Positions 17,768 through 26,721 of a DNA stretch of 64,000 bases are shown here, one piece after another. The stretch comes from Chromatiaceae bacterium. Lineage in GTDB: Bacteria; Pseudomonadota; Gammaproteobacteria; Chromatiales; Chromatiaceae. Position 1 is the stretch's first letter. Each line of letters opens with the position of its first letter. The stretch is from the NCBI GenBank assembly GCA_013426805.1, contig JACDZG010000005.1, positions 57,428-121,427 of the forward strand. Direction: 5' to 3'. The notes beneath the pieces were generated by a model. That model was given only the letters and a program-made list of their open reading frames with translations. It searched no databases and was not told where the DNA came from. The translations under genes and the position numbers were made by a program.

Positions 17768-18292
17768 ATGATACGAGCGCAGAACATTTTCCTCGTGGGC
17801 CCCATGGGGGCCGGCAAAAGTACCGTTGGTCGACAACTCGCGGAATCCTTGTCTTACACCTTCAAGGACAGCGATCATGAGATCCAGCGGCGCACCGGCG
17901 TGGACATCTCGACCATCTTCGAATACGAGGGTGAGGAGGGGTTCCGTGCGCGCGAGCGCCAGGTCATCGAGGATCTGGTGGCGGAAGAGCGCATCGTGCT
18001 TGCCACCGGCGGCGGTGCCGTGCTCAACGCCGATACGCGGCAGAGTCTGGCCGCGCGCGGCGTGGTGATCTACCTGCACTGCACCCCGGAGCAACAGCAC
18101 AGCCGGACCTCCCGCGACCGCGGTCGACCGTTGCTGCAAATCGACGATCCACTGGAGCGGCTGCGTGAACTGATGGAAGAGCGCGACCCCCTGTATCGGC
18201 AGGTCGCGGACTTGGTCGTCTCCACCGAGAAACGCGGCACCGCCTCGGTCGTCAAAGAGATCCGCCGCCGACTCGAATCGGAAGAGACCTAA
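17768..18292 (+). CDS. aroK: Shikimate kinase I
   Basis: Phosphorylates shikimate at O3 in aromatic amino acid synthesis. The P-loop GPMGAGKSTVG is near residue 10. Substrate-binding motifs follow: DSDHEIQRRTGVDISTIFE, TGGGAVL and the lid RDRGRPLLQ. The length of 174 aa is standard. ATG 17768 gives the normal N-terminus, although the frame is open 12 codons upstream. Its stop lies within the inverted-repeat element at 18289-18375. Confidence 0.96.
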   Translation: MIRAQNIFLVGPMGAGKSTVGRQLAESLSYTFKDSDHEIQRRTGVDISTIFEYEGEEGFRARERQVIEDLVAEERIVLATGGGAVLNADTRQSLAARGVVIYLHCTPEQQHSRTSRDRGRPLLQIDDPLERLRELMEERDPLYRQVADLVVSTEKRGTASVVKEIRRRLESEET

Positions 18293-18375
18293 ACCGCGTC
18301 CAGCGCGACATGCGTAATTTTCATGGTGTGTCGAGCCTCGGCGATTTCACCAACCTCGGTGGAGACGCGGTTTAG
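18289..18375. repeat. Short element with 12-bp terminal inverted repeats between aroK and aroB
   Basis: CTAAACCGCGTC at 18289-18300 is repeated exactly, inverted, as GACGCGGTTTAG at 18364-18375, enclosing about 63 bp. The left arm contains the aroK stop codon. Inner sequence also partly pairs (CTCGGCGATTTCACC / ACCTCGGTGGA). It may be a small mobile remnant or a processing hairpin. No full second copy was noticed in the window. Confidence 0.6.
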
Positions 18376-18443
18376 CCGATAAAGCGCATTAAGTCGCGTG
18401 CAATCCGCCGCCCTGAGTTGGCAGTTACGACAAACGAACCACC

Positions 18444-19562
18444 ATGACAACACTGACCGTCTCGCTCGGCGCGCGCAGCTATCCCATTGACATCGGTACC
18501 GGGCTGATCGCCGACCCCGACTGCTACCGCCCGCATATCCAGGGCGGTCAGGTCATGGTCGTCACCAACGAGACAGTCGCCCCGCTGTATCTGGAGTCCG
18601 TGTGCGCCGCCTTGACCGGGTTGCGTGTCAGCACCCTGATCCTGCCCGACGGCGAGGTCTACAAGACTCAGGGCGAGCTGAACCGCATGTATGACGCGCT
18701 GCTGGCCGAGCGCTTCAGCCGCGACTGTACCTTGATTGCCTTGGGTGGGGGCGTGATCGGTGACATGACCGGCTTCGCCGCCGCCAGCTACCAACGGGGG
18801 GTCGCCTTCATCCAGGTGCCAACCACCCTGCTCGCCCAGGTCGACTCGTCGGTCGGCGGCAAGACGGGCATCAATCACCCGCTGGGCAAGAACATGATCG
18901 GGGCCTTCCACCAGCCCCGGGCCGTCATCGCGGACACCGCGACGCTGAACACCTTGCCCGACCGCGAACTCTCGGCTGGCCTGGCGGAAGTGATCAAGTA
19001 CGGCCTGATCCGCGACCCCGACTTCTTCGACTGGCTCGACACGCATCTCACGGCACTGCGCGACCGTGATCCGGACACCCTGGCGGAGGCGATTCGCCGT
19101 TCCTGCGAGAACAAGGCGGAGGTGGTGGCCGCGGATGAACTGGAGTCCGGTGAGCGCGCGCTCCTGAATCTGGGCCACACCTTCGGCCATGCCATCGAGA
19201 CCGGCGCCGGTTACGGCAACTGGCTCCACGGCGAGGCGGTCGGCGCCGGCATGTGCATGGCCGCCGACCTGTCCGCGCGCCTGGGCTGGCTGAGCGCCGC
19301 GGCGTTGCAACGCACGCGCGACCTGATCGGCCGCGCGGGGCTCCCCACCGCGCCGCCGTCCGACCTCTCGGCCGAGCGTTTCCTGGAACTGATGGCCGTG
19401 GACAAGAAGGTTCTCGACGGCCGTCTGCGTCTGGTGCTGCTGCGCGCGATCGGTGCCGCGGTCGTCACCGATCAGTTCGATCCGGCTCTGTTGCGGGCAA
19501 CCCTCGCTTATTCGCCCAGAGGTAGTGCCGCTGTCTCTGCCGGACCCTCAATCAGCGGCTGA
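18444..19562 (+). CDS. aroB: 3-dehydroquinate synthase
   Basis: Second step of the shikimate pathway, converting DAHP to 3-dehydroquinate with NAD and a divalent metal. 372 aa. Motifs: [42 protein letters not shown], and the metal histidines in [11 protein letters not shown] and [10 protein letters not shown]. The last ~18 codons ([16 protein letters not shown] region) overlap the convergent capD-like gene by 55 bp. That tail is not family-typical, suggesting the original stop was lost. Confidence 0.96.
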   Translation: MTTLTVSLGARSYPIDIGTGLIADPDCYRPHIQGGQVMVVTNETVAPLYLESVCAALTGLRVSTLILPDGEVYKTQGELNRMYDALLAERFSRDCTLIALGGGVIGDMTGFAAASYQRGVAFIQVPTTLLAQVDSSVGGKTGINHPLGKNMIGAFHQPRAVIADTATLNTLPDRELSAGLAEVIKYGLIRDPDFFDWLDTHLTALRDRDPDTLAEAIRRSCENKAEVVAADELESGERALLNLGHTFGHAIETGAGYGNWLHGEAVGAGMCMAADLSARLGWLSAAALQRTRDLIGRAGLPTAPPSDLSAERFLELMAVDKKVLDGRLRLVLLRAIGAAVVTDQFDPALLRATLAYSPRGSAAVSAGPSISG

Positions 19563-21448
19563 TCCTGCGGTTGCCAATCGGGCACCACGCGCGCGAGTAC
19601 ACGCAGACAGGGTTCGTCGTCGCGTGTGAAGAGCGCCGCGCGCAGGTCATCCAGTGCCGCCTGCAACATCGACGGGCTGGGGTCGGCGTCCTGCCGGACG
19701 ACATGGATGCGTGGATGCGGCGTATCGGCAAAGCCCTCCGAGGCGTAGAACAACTCCTCGAACAACTTCTCGCCAGGGCGCAGACCGATGTATTTGATCG
19801 CAATATCACGGCCCGGTTCGCGGCCCGACAGGCGGATCATTTGCTCGGCCAGATAACGGATCTTCACCGGCTCGCCCATGTCGAGTACGAAGATCTCTCC
19901 GCCGACACCAATCACCGCCGCCTGCATGATCAACTGGCAGGCCTCCGGGATGGTCATAAAGAAGCGTTCGATCTCCGGGTGGGTCACGGTGACTGGTCCG
20001 CCCCGCTCGATCTGCTGCTGGAACCGCGGCACTACGCTTCCCGCCGAGCCCAGCACATTGCCGAAGCGCACGGTCATGAACCGGCAGGTGGAACGCTGAT
20101 TCATGTCCCGGCAAATCAGCTCCGCAAACCGCTTGCAGGCCCCCATGACGTTGGACGGGTTTACTGCCTTGTCGGTCGAGATCAGCACGAAACGCTCGCA
20201 ACCCCAGGTATCAGCCGCCGCGGCCATGATCTGCGTGCCGATGACATTATTGTGCAAGGCCGCCTGGACCTGGTCCTCCAGCAAGGGCACGTGCTTATAG
20301 GCCGCCGCATGAAAGACGATGTCCGGGCGCGTCCGCTCGAACACCAACGCGACCGCGGCGGCATTGGTGACGTTGACCAGGTACCGGCTCAGCACCGGCG
20401 GATCGGGGCGGTCGAGCAAGTCCATCTCGATGCTGTAGAGGTTGTACTCGCTGTGATCAAGCAAGATCAGCCGCTGCGGATTGCAACGCTTGAGCTGTCG
20501 GCACAGTTCCGAGCCGATCGAGCCCCCGGCCCCGCTGACCAGCACGACCCGCCCCGTCAGTCCGGCGCGGATGCCGTCCCAATCCAGGGTCACCGGGTTG
20601 CGCCCGAGCAAATCCTCGATCGAGACCGGCCGCAGATGGTTGACAGCCACCTGTCCGGCCATCAGTTCCCGGATCTGTGGCACGGTCCGGAATGGCCGCT
20701 CGGCCGCTTCACACAGATCGACCAGACGCCGCATTTCGCGCATCGACGCGCTCGGTGTCGCCAGCAGGATCACGTCGATCCCGTAGACTTCGACCACCGC
20801 CGGAATCTCGCTGGTGGTCCCGCGAATCGGTACCCCATGCACCACGCCACCCAGTCGACGCGGCTTGTCGTCCACGAAGGCTACCGGCACATAACCGACG
20901 TTGCGGTCTCGTAACAGGTCCCGCACCAACATCTCCCCGGCCCGCCCGGCGCCGACGATCAGCACCCGCTTGCCGTCGCTGAAATCCAGGCGCCGATCCT
21001 TCAGCCAGCGGTACAGCAGTCGCGGCCCCGCCAGCAACAAGAACTGAAAAATCACGAACAGGACCGGCATCGACCGCGGGACATAGACCATCCGGTTCAG
21101 CACGAACAGTAGGAACAGCAGCAGCGTCGTCCCGACCAGCACGGCGAGTGCGATGCGCACCAGATCGTGCATGGACGCGTAGCGCCAAACCCCGCGGTAC
21201 AGACCAAAGGCCCAGTACACCGGCACCAGGACCAGCACGACCAGCGGCAACATCCGCACCGCCTCGTTGATGAATTCCGGCGGTACCGTGCTGAGATTGA
21301 AGCGCAGCCAATAGGTCAGTGCCCAGGCCGCCGGGATCATCAGCAAGTCATGCAGAAAGACCAGCACCCGCGAGCGCGAACGCTGGAACCAATAGCACAT
21401 CAAGGCGCGACTCCTGCGCGTGTCGACATCCGGGGAAACTTTTTCCAT
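19508..21448 (-). CDS. Membrane-anchored nucleoside-diphosphate-sugar 4,6-dehydratase (CapD/WbpM/PglF family)
   Basis: Predicted UDP-HexNAc 4,6-dehydratase making deoxy-amino-sugar precursors for surface glycans. 646 aa: about four N-terminal membrane helices (30-150), a CoA-binding-like Rossmann domain ([19 protein letters not shown]), and a second Rossmann SDR domain starting [19 protein letters not shown]. The active-site region reads [19 protein letters not shown], so the catalytic Tyr of ordinary SDRs is replaced by Met, as in the WbpM group. It is the distal gene of the left glycan cluster and overlaps aroB at its 3' end. Confidence 0.93.
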   Translation of the reverse strand: MEKVSPDVDTRRSRALMCYWFQRSRSRVLVFLHDLLMIPAAWALTYWLRFNLSTVPPEFINEAVRMLPLVVLVLVPVYWAFGLYRGVWRYASMHDLVRIALAVLVGTTLLLFLLFVLNRMVYVPRSMPVLFVIFQFLLLAGPRLLYRWLKDRRLDFSDGKRVLIVGAGRAGEMLVRDLLRDRNVGYVPVAFVDDKPRRLGGVVHGVPIRGTTSEIPAVVEVYGIDVILLATPSASMREMRRLVDLCEAAERPFRTVPQIRELMAGQVAVNHLRPVSIEDLLGRNPVTLDWDGIRAGLTGRVVLVSGAGGSIGSELCRQLKRCNPQRLILLDHSEYNLYSIEMDLLDRPDPPVLSRYLVNVTNAAAVALVFERTRPDIVFHAAAYKHVPLLEDQVQAALHNNVIGTQIMAAAADTWGCERFVLISTDKAVNPSNVMGACKRFAELICRDMNQRSTCRFMTVRFGNVLGSAGSVVPRFQQQIERGGPVTVTHPEIERFFMTIPEACQLIMQAAVIGVGGEIFVLDMGEPVKIRYLAEQMIRLSGREPGRDIAIKYIGLRPGEKLFEELFYASEGFADTPHPRIHVVRQDADPSPSMLQAALDDLRAALFTRDDEPCLRVLARVVPDWQPQDQPLIEGPAETAALPLGE

Positions 21449-21779
21449 TACAGGTAAGGGACCAGTTCAGCGGGCGGCGCGGGCAGCGTCTTGAGCCCAG
21501 GCAACCTGGTATCAGTCAATCAGAAGGTGCGGGGTGCCGTGATCGCAGTCATCCAGCACCTCCGACAACCGCTCGGCCGGCACGCACTACCGGGCCGGTT
21601 GGAGAGTCGGGGTCGGTAATTGTAGCCGGTTTCGTCACGGTCTTTCTTCGTCAGATCCAGCGGATCTATCGACAAACATGGGCGCGCCATCGACAGCGGG
21701 CAGTCGCCGGCCTTCCATGACCACAGCACCGTCGCCGCGCCCGGATCCGGATGCGGTCAAAGTCGTTGACAGAAATCGC
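21449..21779. other. 331-bp intergenic gap in the glycan locus
   Basis: No plausible gene on either strand. Relatives of this locus often have a sugar-phosphate transferase between an SDR epimerase and a WbpM-like gene; nothing of that kind is recognisable. The right edge carries a fragment of the 163-bp element. Confidence 0.5.
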
Positions 21780-21782
21780 CTA
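21766..21782. repeat. End fragment of the 163-bp palindromic element
   Basis: TTGACAGAAATCGCCTA is identical over 17 nt to one end of the element (reverse complement at 1070-1086, direct at 55276-55292). The last three bases form the stop codon of the SDR epimerase gene. Confidence 0.6.
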
Positions 21783-22751
21783 GGCAATAGACCGGATGGA
21801 TTCCACGATCTCAGTCATGCTTTCGCTAAGGCCCCGATGGGGCCTGAACCCCAATTCCCGGCAAATTTGACCGCCGTCATAGAACGCCGACCCGATGAGT
21901 TTGTCGAGCACATCGGAATCGAAGACGAAACGACGGCCACGCATCCGCCCCAGCACATCCCCGCCCAGCGCCGCCACGCGCAGAAGGCTTAGCGGAAGTG
22001 TCCAGCCCGGTACCGGGCGCCCCAGCGACGCCAAAATGAACTCATAGACTTGCCGCGTGCTATACGGCGTTCCATCGGTGACCACATAAGTTTGGCCCCG
22101 TGCGCGGAGGTCGATGGCGCAACGCATTGCCGCCTCTACGAGGTCGTCACGATGGATCATGGACCGCGCATTCCCCAAGTCCGGCAGCGGCGGAAACCAA
22201 CCGGCCCGCACTGCCCGAATGATCAGATCCAGATAGCCCTTGGGGTTCGGGCCGTAGACCAGGGACGGGCGCAAGACCACCGGGTGCGGCACCGCGCCGC
22301 TGACCAGCACCGCTTCCTCGGCCGCCCGTTTCGAGCGTCCATAGGGGGACATGGATGCTGACACGGAACCAGGGTCGCGGCCGGGGCTGTCGCCTTCGCC
22401 GATGGCCTTGACGCTGCTGAAGTAGACGAACCCGCGTACCCCCTGAGCGCGTGACGCCGCGAGCAAATCCAGCGTGCTCCGGTAATTTGCCAGTCGGTAT
22501 TCTTCGTCGGCGCCGGGTCCCTGCGCCAACGCATGGGCCTTGCCTGCCAAGTGGAAAACGCAGTCCACGCCGGCGAGCGTCTCCAGGGGCAAAGGTTCCC
22601 GGCCGAGATCAACCAAAACCGACTCATCCCAAGGTCCCGGGACGGGTCGGCGCATGATCGCGCGGACCTGCCAGCCGGCCGCTGTGAGACGTCGGCACAG
22701 ACTTGGGCCAATAAAACCCGAGGCTCCGCTCACTAAGGCGATGTTTGTCAA
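21780..22751 (-). CDS. NAD-dependent epimerase/dehydratase (extended SDR)
   Basis: Nucleotide-sugar-modifying enzyme of the glycan cluster; the exact sugar is unknown. The Rossmann motif GASGFIG follows the start directly. YFSSVKAIGEG and YGRSK give the catalytic Ser/Tyr/Lys triad. VLRPSLVYGPNPKG and HRDDLVEA are typical of UDP-hexose 4-epimerase/reductase relatives. I prefer TTG 22751 because GGGAGG lies 4 nt upstream; the frame extends to 22790 without a matching site. 323 aa. The stop codon lies in a repeat fragment, so the C-terminus may be altered. Confidence 0.88.
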   Translation of the reverse strand: MTNIALVSGASGFIGPSLCRRLTAAGWQVRAIMRRPVPGPWDESVLVDLGREPLPLETLAGVDCVFHLAGKAHALAQGPGADEEYRLANYRSTLDLLAASRAQGVRGFVYFSSVKAIGEGDSPGRDPGSVSASMSPYGRSKRAAEEAVLVSGAVPHPVVLRPSLVYGPNPKGYLDLIIRAVRAGWFPPLPDLGNARSMIHRDDLVEAAMRCAIDLRARGQTYVVTDGTPYSTRQVYEFILASLGRPVPGWTLPLSLLRVAALGGDVLGRMRGRRFVFDSDVLDKLIGSAFYDGGQICRELGFRPHRGLSESMTEIVESIRSIA

Positions 22752-22794
22752 AGAACCTCCCAGGCGCAACAAGCGCGGTCGACGATGCAATGAT

Positions 22795-23229
22795 TCAGGC
22801 CGATTCCGAGCGCTTTCTCACTCCGCCGAAGACCCACAGCCGCATGCCGATGAAGTTGACGAGCAGCGCCAGCACGGAGGCAACCGCCAGCGGTACCACG
22901 GGGTAGTCTCGCAGCATGGGCCAAACCATAATCTGGCCTGCAAATAGGGCCAGATTCACAACCGCGCCACCACTTTGCACGAGAAGATACTGCGCCAGTT
23001 CGGTCGCGGTCGTGGCCCGAGATCGTACCGCTGCCTTAGCGGTGAACACAAAGGCCCGATTCAGCGACCAGGTCGCCAGCACGGCTCCGGCAAACGAAAA
23101 GAGACGAGCGATATAAATATTGAGATCCAAGCCCTGCGCAAGCAGGGTCAATATCCCGGCATCGATCAAAAAACCCGTTGTGCCGACGAGCGTAAAGCGC
23201 CCCAAAGCGCGAAAATCAGACGGTGTCAA
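22795..23229 (-). CDS. GtrA family membrane protein
   Basis: Small four-helix membrane protein, 144 aa from TTG 23229 (GAGG upstream) or 162 aa from the ATG at 23283. GtrA-family proteins are thought to flip polyprenyl-linked sugars or help glycosyltransferases. Motifs FTLVGTTGFLIDAGIL and TWSLNRAFVF are diagnostic, and the tail NFIGMRLWVF is typical. It overlaps the end of the GT2 gene by 14 bp with the short start, or 68 bp with the long one, so translation is likely coupled. Confidence 0.88.
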   Translation of the reverse strand: MTPSDFRALGRFTLVGTTGFLIDAGILTLLAQGLDLNIYIARLFSFAGAVLATWSLNRAFVFTAKAAVRSRATTATELAQYLLVQSGGAVVNLALFAGQIMVWPMLRDYPVVPLAVASVLALLVNFIGMRLWVFGGVRKRSESA

Positions 23230-24223
23230 GATGACCTCGCGCTGCGTCCCAAGCGCCTGGATGCGCGCCTGACCCGGCATCATAGCCGACCGACTTCAAC
23301 TGCAGGTAGGCCAGTCGCTTCAGTTCCCGTCGACCTTGCGTTACGGTATTCAGGATGAGTCCGCTCGCGAGCGATAATGCCGACAGCACCATCAGTCCAA
23401 CGACCAGAAATGCGGTCGGAAAGCGCGGTACCAAACCGGTCTCCCAATAGGTTTGAAGCAGCGGGACAGCCAGCGTGAGACCGATCGCCGCGAAAACGCC
23501 GGCGACCGTGGCGAAGAAGCCAAACGGGCGCTCGGCCTTCAACAGACGCGCGATCGTAAGCAAAATTCGCGTACCGTCTGAAAAGGTATTCAGCTTACTC
23601 GTTGAACCGGGCGGACGCTCCTTGTAAGCGGTTTGTACCTCGGCCACCGGAAGATTCAACTCGAGGGCGTGTACTGTCAGTTCGGTCTCGATCTCAAAAC
23701 CTTGTGCCAGCGCCGGGAAGCTCTTGACGAATCGCCGGCTGAAGACGCGGTAACCAGACAGCATGTCGTTGAAGCGATGTCCGAACATCGCGCCGACCAG
23801 TGACGTCAGCATCCAGTTGCCAAAGCGATGTCCGGTGCGATAGGCGTCCCCTGAGGTTGTCGCCCGCGCCGCGTTCACCATGTCCAAACGCTCCTGCAGC
23901 AAGCATTCGATCAGTCCAGGCGCGGCGCCGGCGTCATAGGTGTCGTCGCCGTCGACCAAGACATAAACGTCGGCCTCGACGTCCGCAAACATGCGCTGGA
24001 CGACGTGTCCTTTGCCTTGCAGCGGTTGCCGGCGAACAGCCGCGCCTGCCGACCGGGCCTGCGCCGCACTGTCGTCGGTCGAGTTGTTATCGTAGACGTA
24101 AATAATCGCCTGCGGCAACGCCGCCTGAAAGTCCCGTACTACGGCTGCGATCGTGGTCGCCTCGTTGTAACAAGGAACCATAACTGCGATCCGCATGTAA
24201 TTGTTTGCCATTGCGTTCGTCAT
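23216..24223 (-). CDS. Glycosyltransferase family 2, polyprenyl-phosphate sugar transferase-like
   Basis: 335 aa. The GT-A domain starts RIAVMVPCYNEATTIAAVV, with donor-binding DNNSTDDS and metal motif VDGDDTYD. GNWMLTSLVGAMFGHRFNDM and SGYRVFSRRF match the DPM/ArnC-like branch that charges polyprenyl phosphate. Two C-terminal membrane helices (about 235-300) anchor it. Pairing with GtrA is the usual arrangement for periplasmic glycosylation. Starts at 24211 or 24196 are also possible. Confidence 0.9.
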   Translation of the reverse strand: MTNAMANNYMRIAVMVPCYNEATTIAAVVRDFQAALPQAIIYVYDNNSTDDSAAQARSAGAAVRRQPLQGKGHVVQRMFADVEADVYVLVDGDDTYDAGAAPGLIECLLQERLDMVNAARATTSGDAYRTGHRFGNWMLTSLVGAMFGHRFNDMLSGYRVFSRRFVKSFPALAQGFEIETELTVHALELNLPVAEVQTAYKERPPGSTSKLNTFSDGTRILLTIARLLKAERPFGFFATVAGVFAAIGLTLAVPLLQTYWETGLVPRFPTAFLVVGLMVLSALSLASGLILNTVTQGRRELKRLAYLQLKSVGYDAGSGAHPGAWDAARGHLDTV

Positions 24224-24255
24224 TGCTCCAGATTGATCCGACGGACTTGGGTATT

Positions 24256-26511
24256 TCAGTATCGTATCTGCATAGACTCACGCGTGTTGGATATCCTGCC
24301 CATCATGCCGCGGCGTGCCCCGCAGACCGTGACGGATGTCTGAGCGCCGATCACGATGTCGGCGGTAGCGCCGACGGTAGCTTGTGGAATCGCCGCCATG
24401 CCGGCCGTCGACCGTGCCCCCCAGTCGACTGCCCGAGTGAGTCCGTAAACGAAGAGTGTTAAAGAAAAGCACAAGGTCGATGCCAGCATGACCACATAGA
24501 GCGGGAAGGTCACGGTGATATAGCGTTCGATATCAAAGGTGTGAACCAGGGCCACAATCGGTGCGGTCGACAGCCAGAACGCGACGCTGATCAGCGCTGC
24601 GCGGGCCAGCGTCATCAGTAGCCGAGGCATCGTCCGACGTCGGAAAAAACAGAGCATTGCCCCGATGAGCGCAAGCGCGACCAGCGTTGTGTGAGCAGTG
24701 GTCATCCGCTTGGCAAGATCGTTGCATAGAGTGTCTAGTGGAAACGGATGAGGAAGCGTGTGCCCCCGGATTGCGCTGCCCCGTTCTTCGACCAACCGCT
24801 GCACCAGCGGTAAGTCGGGCGCAAAGGTACCCGGCAACCACGCGTGCTGGTCGTGACGATAACAGTCGCCCGCGGACCGATCGAGCAGAAAGCGCTTGAA
24901 CTGTCGCACGACCCGTCGCGCGTACAGCCCAGGCGCATCAGCGATACTTGCTATCAACAACTGACGATAGGTGCGCACCACGTCGTCGCTGGTCGGGCCG
25001 AAGTAGCGACGCTCCAAAGCGATACGTCGTACTGCGAATGTATACATGCACCGATCACCGTTGAATCCCAGGATCGGCCAGCTCTCATCCTCTTGTACAT
25101 CCTTGAGGAACTGTGCCACATCGCGCGCCGCCGTGTCGCCCAGCAGTTGCCGGGCGCGGGAACTCGGAGTCTCCAGCGCCTGGCTGATGATATCCGCATT
25201 GTTACAAAACACCGTCGTTGGCCCAAACAGACGAGCTGATACGTCATGGTATTGGTGCGCCAGGTAGCGATCCCCGACGGCGACGGCGGCTGGTAAGGCG
25301 ATCATGGCCCCGCAGGTCACGATCAACATGACCGGTTGCAACCGGGTCCGCTGTTGCCACAATCCCCAACCGGCCAACAGCAATGACAATCCGGCCAGTG
25401 CCAGCAGCGCGGGCTTCATACCGACGATCGCCGCGGCGCAAAGTCCCGTGCCAAGTGCGCAAGCCACCAGGTTTCCGGGTTTCAGTTCACGGTCGAGCAT
25501 GAGCTTGAGGGAGAGCCATAAGGCCGTGAGTGCCGCAATGGACGAGAAGATCTCCGGTGCGACGTAGAAAACCGAGGCCAGGTAGAGTGCGGAAAGCGAA
25601 AAATAGACGACAACGGCAGTGGCCGCAATCAGATGGCTTATCGAGCGATGGAATGCGGGTCGTGAGTGATCGAGCGGGCGGGCCACAAGCTGTCCCGGCA
25701 TCAGGACGATCGCATAGATCAACGGAGCACCGAGCAGATATGCACCAATGTGCAACGCAATCAGGTGATCGAGTGTGCCGCCTGACCAGATTGCAACAAA
25801 GGCAATTGCCGGGTAGACAAAAGGCCGCGCGCGGTGGCTCCATTCTCCTGAAAACAACGCTGTCGCCGCTGGTGCAAGGTATACGGAACTGTCGGGTTGC
25901 AAGTCGATCAGCTGCCAAGCACCCCACATTGAATGTGTCGTCAACGCGGTTACGGTCAATGCCGTGGCTATGCTCAGCAGGACCAAGAGGCGGTTTAACT
26001 CAGGCGAGACCAGAGCCGCAAATACGCGTCGGCGCGAGCGAAAGAGAATGAAAACCGTACATAGTATCGCGAGTCCCTGGAGCCAGGGTGCGATGCTTTG
26101 TGGTACGCGATAGCTATAGATACGAGTGCCGGCCGGCGGTGCTGTTCCATCGCTTGAGGAGAACAGGAGAATGTTATGCCAGTGGGAGTAGCGGCCACGG
26201 CCGATGGCTCTGATCTCTTCGTGCCGGGCGTGTGCCTCGCGTAGCGGACGGCCGTCTTCGAATAGTTCCAAGAGAGACCGATGTGGCGCCTCTAAATCAT
26301 CGCCTGGCGCGAGAACAAAAAGCGGCATCGCGGAATCGGAGCGAAGACGAAGCGTATAGGCGAATCCCTGATCGTTGCCGATGGATGCAGGAGCGATGGT
26401 GGCTAATTTGTCGGGTGCGGCAAGCTCCAGTCCGATGGCCGATACAACGACAAGCCAGGCGATCCAGTAGAGCAGTCCCGAAGACTTTTTCACATTATTC
26501 CGTTTGAACAT
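24256..26511 (-). CDS. Large polytopic membrane protein, GT-C-like, with N-terminal EDGR/HW extracytoplasmic domain
   Basis: 751 aa, no named family recognised. One membrane helix (about 13-32) precedes a ~100-residue extracytoplasmic domain with LFEDGRPLREAHARHEEIR (83-101), GRYSHW (106-111) and LLFSSSDGT (115-123). About ten further membrane helices surround a hydrophilic C-terminal loop, the layout of GT-C glycosyltransferases that use polyprenyl-phosphate sugars. The same domain occurs in the proteins at 44721 and 43977. It sits upstream of GT2 and gtrA, so a role in surface glycan transfer is inferred. The C-terminal ~50 residues after the last helix look non-conserved. Confidence 0.8.
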   Translation of the reverse strand: MFKRNNVKKSSGLLYWIAWLVVVSAIGLELAAPDKLATIAPASIGNDQGFAYTLRLRSDSAMPLFVLAPGDDLEAPHRSLLELFEDGRPLREAHARHEEIRAIGRGRYSHWHNILLFSSSDGTAPPAGTRIYSYRVPQSIAPWLQGLAILCTVFILFRSRRRVFAALVSPELNRLLVLLSIATALTVTALTTHSMWGAWQLIDLQPDSSVYLAPAATALFSGEWSHRARPFVYPAIAFVAIWSGGTLDHLIALHIGAYLLGAPLIYAIVLMPGQLVARPLDHSRPAFHRSISHLIAATAVVVYFSLSALYLASVFYVAPEIFSSIAALTALWLSLKLMLDRELKPGNLVACALGTGLCAAAIVGMKPALLALAGLSLLLAGWGLWQQRTRLQPVMLIVTCGAMIALPAAVAVGDRYLAHQYHDVSARLFGPTTVFCNNADIISQALETPSSRARQLLGDTAARDVAQFLKDVQEDESWPILGFNGDRCMYTFAVRRIALERRYFGPTSDDVVRTYRQLLIASIADAPGLYARRVVRQFKRFLLDRSAGDCYRHDQHAWLPGTFAPDLPLVQRLVEERGSAIRGHTLPHPFPLDTLCNDLAKRMTTAHTTLVALALIGAMLCFFRRRTMPRLLMTLARAALISVAFWLSTAPIVALVHTFDIERYITVTFPLYVVMLASTLCFSLTLFVYGLTRAVDWGARSTAGMAAIPQATVGATADIVIGAQTSVTVCGARRGMMGRISNTRESMQIRY

Positions 26512-26721
26512 CCGGGATTGCTGTTGAACCGGGCAGGAGCGATGACATCCGCCCTATTCTATGGTACGCTTTCTCGTTGCCGTTTGCGCCAGGGTTGATC
26601 CGTATCGACAGGCTTTAGGTTCGCGGCTGATTCACTCACGCGCGCATTGCTATCGACCAACAGCGGCATCAGGACCTTGATTATCCTTCCCGCCGCCGTG
26701 CGAGGCAAGTGCGCCGCGGCG

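Noticed and set aside
21520..21729. Small minus-strand open frame in the gap beside the capD-like gene
   Set aside because: No ribosome site, no family resemblance, and composition unlike a sugar transferase, the gene expected in that place.
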